The notes beneath the pieces are model-generated. The model searched no databases, was not told where the DNA came from, and saw only the letters and a list, made by a program, of their open reading frames with translations. A stretch of 64,000 nt of DNA from Ahaetulla prasina (lineage: Eukaryota > Chordata > Lepidosauria > Squamata > Colubridae), in contig NC_080539.1 of assembly GCF_028640845.1 (NCBI RefSeq), positions 366,129,233 through 366,193,232 of the forward strand, in the 5' to 3' direction. The position numbers were made by a program, and so were the translations under genes. This document shows positions 32,239-42,434 of the stretch, piece after piece (within the stretch, counting starts at the first letter, position 1; the number at the start of each line of letters is the position of its first letter).

Positions 32239-32810
32239 TAGTAGTGGCCAAACTTGTGGAAACCTTTTGGGAAAAGTGTATTTTCTAAAACTAGCTAATA
32301 ACACCACTTTTTTTTTTTGGAGTAGTACTATAACATTATATATCAATGGAAAGATAATTTAAACAAGAATGTAATGCAGTAACTTTTATGAAGGATTTGC
32401 TATTAAGATAGCAGTTACAGTATATAGAAGAAAAGTGAAACACGTAGAAAAAATGAGATATACAAAAATTATCACGTCAGTTAATACTTAGTTGGGTAAC
32501 CTTTAGCATGACAACGTCTTCCCATGGAGTGAACCAAGTCTTTTAGTTCTGCAGCTGTTATCATGTGAAACCAAGATTGAATGATTGCTTCTATTAACTG
32601 GGTTTTATTGCTGGGTCGCTTCTGACTTAACAAGTTTCTTTAGTCGGCTCCATAGATTTTCAATTGGGTGAAGGTCTGGGCTATTCCCAGGCCATTCCAG
32701 CAGTAGAATAGGATTATCTTGAAACTCCATAAAAAAAAGTGGTGTTATTAGCCATCAAACCTCAAAAATACACTTTTCCCAAAAGGTTTCCACAATTTCG
32801 GCCACTACTG
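32239..32810 (-). mobile_element. Tc1-like DNA transposon, internally deleted
   Basis: Inverted ends of about 85 bp (TAGTAGTGGCCAAACTTGTG and its partner) are flanked by TA (32237-32238, 32811-32812). The minus strand from 32702 encodes a transposase C-terminus, LEWPGNSPDLHPIENLWSRL (the D34E-type region with the last catalytic Glu), and ends GYPTKY and TAA at 32481. One extra base near 32605 breaks the frame, and the N-terminal DNA-binding part is absent. Confidence 0.9.
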
Positions 32811-33023
32811 TAATGTCCCATTTGAGCACAGCCATTCAGGTTGAAATCAATAAATCTCCACTGAGCTGGCAGCCCTACCTCAACAAAGACTAGATTTCTC
32901 AAGTAGGGATTTCTCCGAGATTCATCAGCGTGTTACAAAAAACAGGATCTAGAAAACGGATCTTAAAATGCACTGAGCTCTGCAGGATGGGCTCACGTCG
33001 CGTGGCAAGGAAGGGCTGCTCAC

Positions 33024-33228
33024 CAGTTCGAGTTTCTCCTGCTCCTTCTCCTGAATCCTGCCCAGGTGCTCTGCGAGGTCTCTCCGGCCGTGGAGCCCCT
33101 CCAGATTCTCCTTGATCTGCAAGATCTCCTGGGAAATGCCGTTGAACGCCAGGGTGATCTCGTGCACCAGCTGGCGATAGCGGAGGAAGTCGTAATCAGG
33201 GCCGCTTCGGAGGTAGGCCTGGTGACCC
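33024..33228 (-). CDS. REX1BD: REX1BD central exon (REX1B domain core)
   Basis: The minus-strand acceptor CCAAAACAG ends at 33229 and the donor is GTGAGC at 33023-33018. The 205-nt exon completes a Glu codon, then encodes 68 residues: GHQAYLRSGPDYDFLRYRQL, then VHEITLAFNGISQEILQIKE and a Lys/Glu/Arg-rich helix ending KEQEKLEL. The GHxxYLxSGPxYDFxRYR motif is the diagnostic core of the REX1B domain, so this exon identifies the gene. The frame is intact and all phases fit. Confidence 0.95.
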
Positions 33229-33484
33229 CTGTTTTGGGGAGGGGGAGATTTAGTAGAGACCTAGAAAGAGGTTTTCCTACAGATATAGGGAGCAGAGCTC
33301 CCACATGCAAAGATTTGAGGGAAACCGATGGGAAAAAAAATTGAATTTTAAAGTCAGCCACTTGAACCCGGGAGCCACAAGCCGCCCCCCACTCTCCCTA
33401 TAGCATCCCAAATGAAACCACTAAGATTTTGGGAAGCAAAACACATCCATTTCTACTGTGAACGTCTCCCCCACATCACCTAGA

Positions 33485-34045
33485 GCAGGGGGTCTCCAAC
33501 CTTGGCAACTTTAACGCTGGCAGACTTCAACTCCCAGAATCCCAGAATTAAATTTAGAAAATTTAGAACTCTGCCGCCTTCGGCATGACCTGAGTTTAAC
33601 TCATAAAATCATCGGCTACAATGTCCTTCCTGTCAAAGACTACTACAGCTTCAATTGCAACAATACACGAGCACACAATAGATTTAAACTTAATGTGAAC
33701 CGCTCCAATCTTGACTGCAGAAAATATGACTTCAGTAACAGAGTTGTTAATGCCTGGAATGGACTATCTGACTCTGTGGTCTCTTCCCAAAATCCCCAAA
33801 GCTTTAACCAAAAACTGTCTACTATTGACCTCATCCCATTCCTAAGAGGTCTATAAAGGATGTGCATAAGAGCACCAACGTGCCTATTGTTCCTGTCCTA
33901 ATGTTCCCTTTGATTGTATACAATTTGTATGGTTATTTCATGCTTATACTTATATATACTGTTGTGTTTGACAAATAAATAAATAAATAAATAAATTCCC
34001 CAGCCAGCCCCTCTTAAAATTGCCAAGGTTGAAAAACACAGTGCT
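33485..34045. mobile_element. palindromic MITE split by an L3-like LINE
   Basis: CAGGGGGTCTCCAACC on the left and AAATTGCCAAGGTTGAAAAAC on the right; the plus-strand LINE end at about 33547-33995 encodes LDCRKYDFSNRVVNAWNGLS-like sequence. Confidence 0.8.
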
Positions 34046-34369
34046 ATTAACCTTATCTTGCTCCTAACGATCTGGGTGCTTTTTCATTTTTTCTCTGAAT
34101 CGTCTAAAATAGCAACAGCTATCAATTCTGGGGACAATGATTCTGTATTCATCAGCAATTGCATGTTGCAGCCTCTATGCAGGGTTAGGGTTATGACTGC
34201 GCGGGAGGGGGGGTCAGACTGGATGACCTCACCTTTCCCCCCCCTCCTCCTCCTCCTTTGAGATAAGGTTATTCCCTGTGCTATAAAACTTCCACAGTAG
34301 TAGGCCTGCCTATGTTGATGGGACACAATCCAAGGATGTTTGGCCTGCTGCGTGTATTCACCGTCTTCT

Positions 34370-34862
34370 TTCCCTCCTATCTTTCCCCTTCCCCTTCCCC
34401 TTTTCCTCCTCCTCCTTCTTCCTCCTCCTGTTCTTTTTCTTCCTCCTGTTCTTCTCCTACTCCTTCTCCTTCTTCTTCTCTTCCTGTTCTTCTCCTACTC
34501 CTTCTCCTTTCCCTTTCCCTTCTCCTTCTTCTTCTCTTCCTGTTCTTCTCCTACTCCTTCTCCTTCTCCTTCTCCTTCTCCTTCTCCTCTTCCTGTTCTT
34601 CTCCTACTCCTTCTCCTTTCCCTTTCCCTTCTCCATCTTCTTCTCCTTCTCCTTCTTCTCTTCCTGTTCTTCTCCTACTCCTTCTCCTTTTCTTTTCCCT
34701 TCTCCTTCTCCTTTCCCTTCCATTCTTCTTCTCCTTCTTCTTCCTCCTCCTCCTCCTCTTCTCCTTTCCCTTCCCTTCTTCTTCTTCCTCCTCTTTCTCT
34801 TCTTCTTCTCCTTCTTCTTCCTCCTCCTCCTCCTTCCCCTTCTCCTTCTTCTCCTCCCCCGC
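34370..34862 (+). repeat. long polypyrimidine tract
   Basis: About 490 nt of C and T, built of CTTCTC/CTCCTT units with repeats of TTCCTGTTCTTCTCCTACTC at least four times. The long Ser/Leu open frames here are artefacts. Confidence 0.96.
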
Positions 34863-35516
34863 CCCACTTTACAAAGATGGCTTGGGTCTTGGGAACGCCC
34901 TATAAAATACACGGATTGACAGGCTGGTCTTCCCATTAAAGATCCTGGATGCTCATTCAGATCAAGACTTTTCCTCCCTCCTTCCCTAGTGTTAACTTTG
35001 GGATAAGGGTTATTTTCTCCCCTGCTGGGTTTTCGGGAAGGCTTCCTTGATTTGTCAATGGTGAGAGAGACACCCTTGCCTAGAGAGGGATACCACCCCA
35101 TCTCCTTGGACACCCGAAAGCCTGCTTGGGGGAGGCAGTTTGCTGTGTTGGGGATTGGACTCCCCATCCGCAGGAATAAATTATCTGCACACCAGGCTCC
35201 CCACAAGGAGCTTTTCCTCTGTAAATCGATCACAGGTGCTGGGTGGGTGCTGCCCCCTTGCTCATCTGGTTTCCATCAGGCACCAGGAGCCTGGGGGGGC
35301 AGAGTGAAAAGCGGGGGGAGGTCGAGCAGAGGCCTCCTGCAGGGCCCCCCTTGAATCGAGTGGTGTGCAAATAAAAGGGGTGTATCGGGGGAGGGGGAGA
35401 GGAGCAGACTGGAATAGCCCATCCGCTTCCCATTTTATGCATGCAAAGCCACTGGTAGGACCCGCCGTTTTGCAAAGGAAGCGTAGGCTTCTTAAACTCT
35501 TTTTGTTAAGAAAACA
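34863..35516 (-). other. REX1BD intron, nothing recognised
   Basis: No repeat or exon identified. Confidence 0.4.
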
Positions 35517-36260
35517 GAATTGTAGGATTGGAAGGGACCTCGGAGGTCTTCTAGTCCAACCCCCTGCTCAAACAGGAGACCCTATACCCGTGATGGTGTT
35601 AACCTATGGCATGCGTGCCACAGATGGTATGCGTAGCCATATCAGCGGGCAGGCGAGCTCAGCTCCAGCTCCCATGCGCGTGCCGGCCAGCTGATTTTCA
35701 GGCCTTCTGGGCCCACCAGAAATAGGGAAACAGGCTGCTTCCTGCCTCCAGAGGGCCTCAGGGTGATGGTGGGGAAGGACCATTTTTTGATGTTTCCAGC
35801 CTCCAGACCCTTTCTAGGAGTCTGGGGAAAGGTGAAAATGGCTTTCCGAAAATGGCCCGTTTGCCAACTTCCGGTCCCACTGGAAGTTGGCAAACGGGCC
35901 ATTTCTGGCCTCTGGAGGGCCTCGGGGGTGGGGAAGGGAAGGCCGTTCCCACGCCCTCCCCAGACTCCTAGAGAGGCTCTGGAGCCAGGTGAGAGAGAAA
36001 AACAGGCCTACCGGGCCATTGCACGCCAGGAGCGGTGGTGGTGGTCGCGCGCGCATGCACGTGGGTGGGATGCATAGAATTATGGGTGTGGGCACGCGTG
36101 CATGCAACCCTCCCGCCCCCCCCTCCTGGCACGCGATGGCAAAAAGGTTAGCCATACTAGGGCCAATAGTATATGCCCTATCCCAGGGGTCTGCAAACTT
36201 GGCTCTTTTAAGGCTTGTGGACTTCAACTGCTAGAGTTCCTCAGCCAGCTTTGCTCTGTC
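35517..36260. mobile_element. CR1 tail, hAT-like MITE and half a palindromic MITE
   Basis: 35517-35590 is a minus-strand CR1 end (GGAAGGGACCTCGGAGGTC). 35595-36170 runs from CCGTGATGGTGTTAACC to AAAAAGGTTAGCCATACTAG. 36185-36260 is one arm of the GGGGTCTGCAAACTTGGC foldback element. The middle has a 35840-35920 inverted repeat around GCCCGTTTGCCAACTTCC. Confidence 0.7.
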
Positions 36261-36339
36261 CGGTCTCTTCTGGAAAATCTCCAGAGATCCATCACTTTAA
36301 TCGTTTCATGTAGTTTATTTTGAGACCAATAACGTTGAG

Positions 36340-36500
36340 GGGTCCTTAGTGTGCTCTGAGCTTGGTTGTTTTCTTGCAGAAACCCCTTTCCTTATTAGTG
36401 CTGATGATGTTACCTAGTTGGGTCATGAAACGTCTGCAAGAGAACCACCAAGCTCAGTGAGCACCAAGCACCCCTCATTTCAACCCTGAGTTTATTGGTA
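36340..36500 (+). mobile_element. Penelope-like 3' fragment
   Basis: GATGATGTTACCTAGTTGGG then GAAACGTCTGCAAGAGAACC, a block also present in reverse at 49425-49490. Assignment to Penelope-like elements is from memory. Confidence 0.45.
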
Positions 36501-37050
36501 TGAATAACTGTTTCAGAGACAATTAGCTCCCTCCTTTTGACATTTTGGAAGTCTTACAAGTCCTGGTTGCAGGTAGTCCTCCACTTACGACCGATCGCTT
36601 AGTGAACAGTGACGACAGACCTCCCCAGGGTTATTTATGACCAGAATCTCTCCAACAATATGCTTAATAGGAAACCTGTAAGGCTTCCTATTGCAGGAAT
36701 AGGTAATCCTCGACTTTCAACTATTCACAGTGACTATTCAAAGTTACAATGGCTCTGAAAAAAGTGACTTATGACTAGTTCTCAAACTTATGACCATTGT
36801 GGCATCCCCACGGTCACGTGATCGAAATCTGGGCAATTGGCCTGCATTTATGATGGCTGCAGAGTCCCTGCGACTTCCCCAGCTGGCTGGTGCAATTCAC
36901 TTTACAACTGCAGTGATTCACTTAACAACCACTGTAGAAAGTAAAATCAAAAGTAACATTGAAATGCCCCCCCCTCCCATCCTCAGAACGCAAAAAGAGG
37001 GGAGGGCTGGCAAAGGTTTTAGAGAAAAAACAACGTGTTCAAATACTTAC

Positions 37051-37128
37051 TCCTCCAAGAGGTGGTAAGCCTCTACCCGCTCGGTCTGCAAGGCGTAAAA
37101 GCGGCGCACCGAACTTTGCACATCCATC
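37051..37128 (-). CDS. REX1BD: REX1BD exon, duplicate copy 1 (Ser variant)
   Basis: A 78-nt exon on the minus strand, with acceptor CTGCAG (37134-37129) and donor GTAAGT (37050-37045). After one base it encodes MDVQSSVRRFYALQTERVEA, then YHLLE and two bases of a Glu codon that joins the next exon to give LEEGHQAYL. The ATG may be the start codon, or an internal Met if an unrecognised upstream exon contributes, since the human protein has about 35 more N-terminal residues. Copy 2 lies 1,331 bp upstream in transcription order with the same splice sites. The only coding difference is TCG (Ser) here versus TTG (Leu) in copy 2. I recall Leu-Val at this place in mammals, so this copy carries the derived residue. 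Confidence 0.75.
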
Positions 37129-37299
37129 CTGCAGCGGAAAAGGGGAGGTAGAGTTCCTTGTCAGAGGAAATAAAAGACATACAGGTAGTCCTCGACTTAC
37201 GACCACAACTGAGCCCAAAATGTATGTTGCTAAGTGAGAAATTTGTCAAGTGAGTTTTGCTCCACGTTACGGCTTTTCTCGCCACATTTAACATAACAT

Positions 37300-38040
37300 A
37301 ACATAACAACAGAGTTGGAAGGGACCTCAGAGGCCTTCTAGTCCAACCCCCTGCCCAGGCAGGAAACCCTACACCATCTCAGTCAGATGGTTATCCAACA
37401 TTTTCTTAAAAATTTCCAGTGTTGGAGCATTCACAACTTCTGAAGGCAAGTCGTTCCACTTATTAATTGTTCTAACTGTCAGGAAATTTCTCCTTAGTTC
37501 TAAGTTGCTTCTTTCTTTGATCAGTTTCCACCCATTGCTTCTTGTTCTACCCTCAGGTGCTTTGGAGAACAGCCCGACTCCCTCTTCTTTGTGGCAACCC
37601 CTGAGATATTGGAACACTGCTATCATGTCTCCCCTAGTCCTTCTTTTCATTAAACTAGACATACCCAGTTCCTGCAACCGTTCTTCATATGTTTTAGCCT
37701 CCAGTCCCCTAATCCTCTTTGTTGCTCTTCTCTGCACTCTTTCTAGAGTCTCCACATCTTTTTTACATCGTGGCGACCAAAACTGAATGCAATATTCCAA
37801 GTGTGGCCTTACCAAGGCATTATAAAGTGGTATTAACACTTCACGTGATCTTGATTCTATCCCTCTGTTTATGCAGCCCAGAACTGTGTTGGCTTTTTTA
37901 GCAGCTGCTGCACACTGCTGGCTCATATCTAAATGGTTATCCACTAGGACTCCAAGATCCCTCTCACAGGTACTACTATTGAGCAAGGTACCACATATAC
38001 GGTACCGGTGCATTTTGTTTTTTTGGCCTAAATGTAGAAC
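37300..38040 (-). mobile_element. CR1 LINE 3' end (unit 1)
   Basis: Open minus frame 38013-37369 with [40 protein letters not shown] and the C-terminal DNHLTEMV, typical of the CR1 ORF2 end. The first part before [17 protein letters not shown] is missing. Confidence 0.93.
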
Positions 38041-38381
38041 CTTACTTTGTTGTTAAGGGAATTTGTTAAGGGAATCACTGCAATTGTTAATTTAGTTAAA
38101 TTAATTGTTTTAGTTTTAAATTAAATTGTTAATTTTTAAATTAGTGACCTGGTTGTTAAGTGAATCTGACTTCCCAGCTGGCTTCCAATGTTAATGGAAG
38201 CCAGACTTCCTTAACGATGGTGCAATTCACTTTACAACTGCAGTGATTCACTTAACAACCACTGTAGAAAGTAAAATCAAAAGTAAAATTGAAATGCCCC
38301 CCCCTCCCATCCTCAGAACGCAAAAAGAGGGGAGGGCTGGCAAAGGTTTTAGAGAAAAAAACGACGTGTTCAAATACTTAC

Positions 38382-38459
38382 TCCTCCAAGAGGTGGTAAG
38401 CCTCTACCCGCTCGGTCTGCAAGGCGTAAAAGCGGCGCACCAAACTTTGCACATCCATC
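38382..38459 (-). CDS. REX1BD: REX1BD exon, duplicate copy 2 (Leu variant)
   Basis: Same length, acceptor (CTGCAG) and donor (GTAAGT) as the copy at 37051-37128. It encodes MDVQSLVRRFYALQTERVEA then YHLLE. The SLV motif agrees with the conserved Leu-Val of the family as I recall it, so this is the more ancestral-looking copy. Both copies start after two codon bases and end with two codon bases, so either alone, or both in tandem, keeps the frame. With either copy and the Met in this exon as start, the protein would be 147 residues. Which copy is used cannot be told from the DNA. Confidence 0.75.
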
Positions 38460-38630
38460 CTGCAGCGGAAAAGGGGAGGTAGAGTTCCTTGTCAGAGGAA
38501 ATAAAAGACATACGGGTAGTCCTCGACTTACGACCACAACTGAGCCCAAAATTTATGTTGCTAAGTGAGAAATCGGTCAAGTGAGTTTTGCTCCACGTTA
38601 CGGCTTTTCTCGCCACATTTAACGTAACAT

Positions 38631-39371
38631 AACATAACAACAGAGTTGGCAGGGACCTCGGAGGCCTTCTAGTCCAACCCCCTGCCCAGGCAGGAAACCC
38701 TACATCATCTCAGTCAGATGGTTATCCAACATTTTCTTAAAAATTTCCAGTGTTGGAGCATTTACAACTTCTGCAGGCAAGTTTTTCCACTGATTAATTG
38801 TTCTAACTGTCAGGAAATTTCTCTTTAGTTCTACGTTGCTTCTCTCCTTGATTAGTTTCCACCCATTGCTTCTTGTTCTACCCTCAGGTGCTTTGGAGAA
38901 CAGCCCGACTCCCTCTTCTTTGTGGCAACCCCTGAGATATTGGAACACTGCTATCATGTCTCCCCTAGTCCTTCTTTTTATTAAACTAGACATACCCAGC
39001 TCCTGCAACCGTTCTTCATATGTTTTAGCCTCCAGTCCCCTAATCCTCTTTGTTGCTCTTCTCTGCACTCTTTCTAGAGTCTCCACATCTTTTTTACATC
39101 GTGGCGACCAAAACTGAATGCAATATTCCAAGTGTGGCCTTACCAAGGCATTATAAAGTGGCACTAACACTTCACGTGATCTTGATTCTATCCCTCTGTT
39201 TATGCAGCCCAGAACTGTGTTGGCTTTTTTAGCAGCTGCTGCACACTGCTGGCTCATATCTAAATGGTTATCCACTAGGACTCCAAGATCCCTCTCACAG
39301 GTACTACTATTGAGCAAGGTACCACATATACGGTACCGGTGCATTTTGTTTTTTTGGCCTAAATGTAGAAC
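38631..39371 (-). mobile_element. CR1 LINE 3' end (unit 2)
   Basis: The duplicate of the CR1 in unit 1, open at 39344-38700, with ten clustered differences at about 38760-38862. Confidence 0.93.
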
Positions 39372-39479
39372 CTTACTTTGTTGTTAAGGGAATTTGTTAA
39401 GGGAATCACTGCAATTGTTAATTTAGTTAAATTAATTGTTTTAGTTTTAAATTAAATTGTTAATTTTTAAATTAGTGAC

Positions 39480-39735
39480 CTGGTTGTTAAGTGAATCTGA
39501 CTTCCCCATAGATTTTGCTTGCCAGATGGTAGCAAAAGGGAATCACGTGACTCCAGGACATTGCAACCGTCATAAATATGAGTCAGTTGTCAAACATCCA
39601 AATGTAAATCATGCTACCATGGGGATGCTGCAATGGTCACAAATGTGAAAAACGGTCATAAGTCACCTTTTTCAGTGCCGTTAACTTTGAACAGTCACTA
39701 AACGAGCTGTTATAAGTTGAGGACTACCTATAATG
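39480..39735. mobile_element. TA-flanked MITE part
   Basis: Continues from unit 2 and ends AAGTTGAGGACTACCTATA. Confidence 0.75.
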
Positions 39736-39739
39736 AGGT

Positions 39740-40345
39740 ATATGAGCCAGCAGTGTGCAGCAGCTGCCAAAAAAGCCAACACAGTTCTGAATCAAGATCA
39801 CGTGAAGTGCTAGTACCACTTTATAATGCCTTGGTAAGGCCACACTTGGAATATTGCATCCAGTTTTGGTCCCCACGATGTAAAAAAGATGCTGAGACTC
39901 TAGAAAGAGTGCAGAGAAGAGCAACAAAGATGATTAGGGGACTGGAGGCTAAAACGTATGAAGAACGATTGCAGGAACTGGGTATGTCTAGTTTAATGGA
40001 AAGAAGGACTAGGGGAGACATGATAGCAGTGTTCCAATATCTCAGGGGCTGCCACAAAGAAGAGGGAGTCGGGCTGTTCTCCAAAGCACCTGAGGGTAGA
40101 ACAAGAAGCAATGGGTGGAAACTGATCAAAGAAAGAAGCAACTTAGAACTAAGGAGAAATTTCCTGACAGTTAGAACAATTAATAAGTGGAACGACTTGC
40201 CTGCAGAAGTTGTGAATGCTCCAACACTGGAAATTTTTAAGAAAATGTTGGATAACCATCTGACTGAGATGGTGTAGGGTTTCCTGCCTGGGCAGGGGGT
40301 TGGACTAGAAGGCCTCCAAGGTCCCTTCCAACTCTGTTGTTATTA
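39740..40345 (+). mobile_element. CR1 LINE 3' end
   Basis: Open frame with [20 protein letters not shown] and the CR1 end DNHLTEMV, then the CCTCCAAGGTCCCTTCCAAC tail and (TTA)n. It is inverted relative to its neighbours. Confidence 0.92.
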
Positions 40346-40474
40346 TTATTATTATAATGCCTTGTCCAATGTTGCGGTTACAAGAATGACTTCTTCGAGG
40401 GGAGCAGAGAGGAGCAAATATCACCCTAAATTAGCATTAATTCCTCAAGTTTTATACCTACCCATTCGCTCATA

Positions 40475-40839
40475 CAGGTAATCCTCGACTTACAACAGTT
40501 CATTTAGTGACCGTTCAAACTTACAATGTCACTGAAAAAAAGCGACTTCTGACTGTTTTTCGCACTTATGACCTTTGCAGCATTCCCATGGTTATGTGGT
40601 CAAAATTCAGACACTTGGCCACTGAGTCATATTTATGACGGTTGCAGTGTCCCGGGGTCACGCGATCTCCTTTTGCGACCTTCTGACAAGCAAAGTCAAT
40701 GGGGAAGGCAGATTCGCTTAATGAACAACTGCAGTGATTCACTTAACAGCTGTGGCAAAGAAAGGTCGTAAAATGGGGAGGGGAATTCGCTTAACAAATG
40801 TTTGTTTCCCTTAGCAACAGAAATTTTGAAGACTACCTG
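40475..40839. mobile_element. TA-flanked MITE, clean reference copy
   Basis: 365 bp between two TA dinucleotides (40473-40474, 40840-40841). Ends CAGGTAATCCTCGACTTAC and a shortened GAAGACTACCTG. TA duplication and inverted ends suggest a Tc1/mariner-type non-autonomous element. Confidence 0.85.
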
Positions 40840-40915
40840 TACTTGATAAAAGAGTCATTTCCTGCCGTCTACTTCGGCAAGCAAGTTTAATAATAAATAA
40901 AATAAACGTCTATTT

Positions 40916-41275
40916 AAAGTAAAGGTAAAGGTTCCCCTCGCACATTTGCGCTAGTCGTTCCCAACTCTAGGGGGCGGTGCTCATCTCTGTTTCAAAGCCG
41001 AAGAGCCAGCGCTGTCCGAAGACGTCTCCATGGTCATGTGGCCGGCATGACTCAACGCCAAAGGCGCACGGAACGCTGTTACCTTCCCATCAAAGGTGGT
41101 CTCTATTTTTTCTACTTGCATTTTTTACGTGCTTTCGAACTGCTAGGTTGGCAGAAGCTGGGACAAGGAACGGGAGCTCACCCCGTTACGCGGCACTAGG
41201 GATTCGAACCGCTGAACTGCCAATCTTTCAATCGACAAGCTCAGAGTCTTAGCCAACTGAGCCACCACGTCCCAT
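40916..41275 (-). mobile_element. tRNA-derived SINE, long form
   Basis: On the minus strand: GGACGTGGTGGCTCAGTTGG (A box) and AGCGGTTCGAATCCC (B box), ending GGGGAACCTTTACC. Confidence 0.9.
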
Positions 41276-42264
41276 TACGTCTATTTAATTGGCCCTTAAA
41301 AAGAAAAAGGAAGGAGGAACTAGCCAACTTTTGGGTTGGGGGGAAAGAGGTTTAAAGAGGTATATTCACAGTAGGAAATAGAGCCCCATGTCTCAGGGCA
41401 GTCTATCTTAGACCGCTCAAAGAGTGGGAATAAAGGAGAGGAGTTAAGCACGGGCTATAAATCCCCTTGCATCCACTGGCGGACTTTGAACCCTCAGCAA
41501 GAGAATTTGTACGTGCTTTTCTTTCAATTTTTTCCATTTTTGGGAAATGAGAAGCAGCGTGTTTTTTCCCCCCCCAGATCTGTCTGTTCTTTCAAATCCC
41601 TGAAGCCGCTTTGATCAAAACAACAGTTTGCAATTAGAAAAAAAGGCTTTTTGGTGTGTCCAGCCTGCATCAAAAGAGGGGGACTTCTTTGCTCTTGCAC
41701 GTGAGCGTGCAATTGAGTGTGGCATTGATCCGTCCCCGCCTCAAAAGTGTGCTTGGACAGACCGTGTCTGGTTTGGCTGCTTCGCCTAAGGTCCTCCTTT
41801 GCCAAAATCCAATTTCTCGCCCTCCATAACAAACGTCCATTAAACGCTTTCAATCCTTGCCCTTAACGGCAAATCCTGGCAACACAACAGCGTATGTGTG
41901 TCAAGCCGGAGCCTCCCAGTCGGAGCCAACTTTTGGGGTCTTGGACTACACAAGTGGCGCTGACGAGTTTCGGCTTCTCTTTGCACACTCCCTCTCCAAA
42001 ATGCACACCCTCATTTACTCTCTCACACTCTTGCGCATACACACACACACACACATGTGCATATGTACAGTACACAACAGCTGCATCTTTTAACTTGGCA
42101 CTTGGGGGGGAGGAGGAGAAAGCGCTCTTCCCCTCAACAGACTGTACAGCGGCACGTGGGCCAAATTGCAGCTATCTTGCTGGCTTGCGAGGGCCCCCAC
42201 TCCGGCCATGCCCCCCCCTCCCCCACTGGCCCGCTGCTTGGTTGGTCATCTTCATTCTCCAGAA
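41276..42264 (-). other. REX1BD upstream region, unique, nothing recognised
   Basis: Non-repetitive apart from a (CA)n at 42036-42055. A place where an unrecognised REX1BD 5' exon could lie, but no phase-compatible exon was found. Confidence 0.4.
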
Positions 42265-42434
42265 ATATTCTGCTTTATTTATTTATTTATTACTTTTATA
42301 TGCCACCCATCTCACTATTGAGGCTACTCTGGGCAGCTGCAATACAGCTAGTCCTCGACTTATGACCAGTTACATAGAATAGAAATAGAAATAATAGGAA
42401 TAGGAATAGGAAGACTAGACTAGAATACAATAGA

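Larger units (their letters stand above)
36889..39505 (-). repeat. tandem duplication of a REX1BD exon block, period 1,331 bp
   Basis: Unit 1 is 36889-38219 and unit 2 38220 to about 39505. Each holds the 78-nt REX1BD exon, a minus-strand CR1 end and MITE pieces. Unit 2 diverges from unit 1 after GAATCTGACTTCCC. Most of the length is near-identical. Confidence 0.95.

Noticed and set aside
34312..34939. Two open frames of about 198 residues made of Ser, Leu, Pro and Phe
   Set aside because: They are translations of a C/T-only tract; any frame is open there. No splice or start context.
37369..38013. 214-residue frames with conserved sequence as candidate host genes
   Set aside because: They are CR1 LINE ORF2 C-termini, repeated at 38700-39344 and elsewhere.
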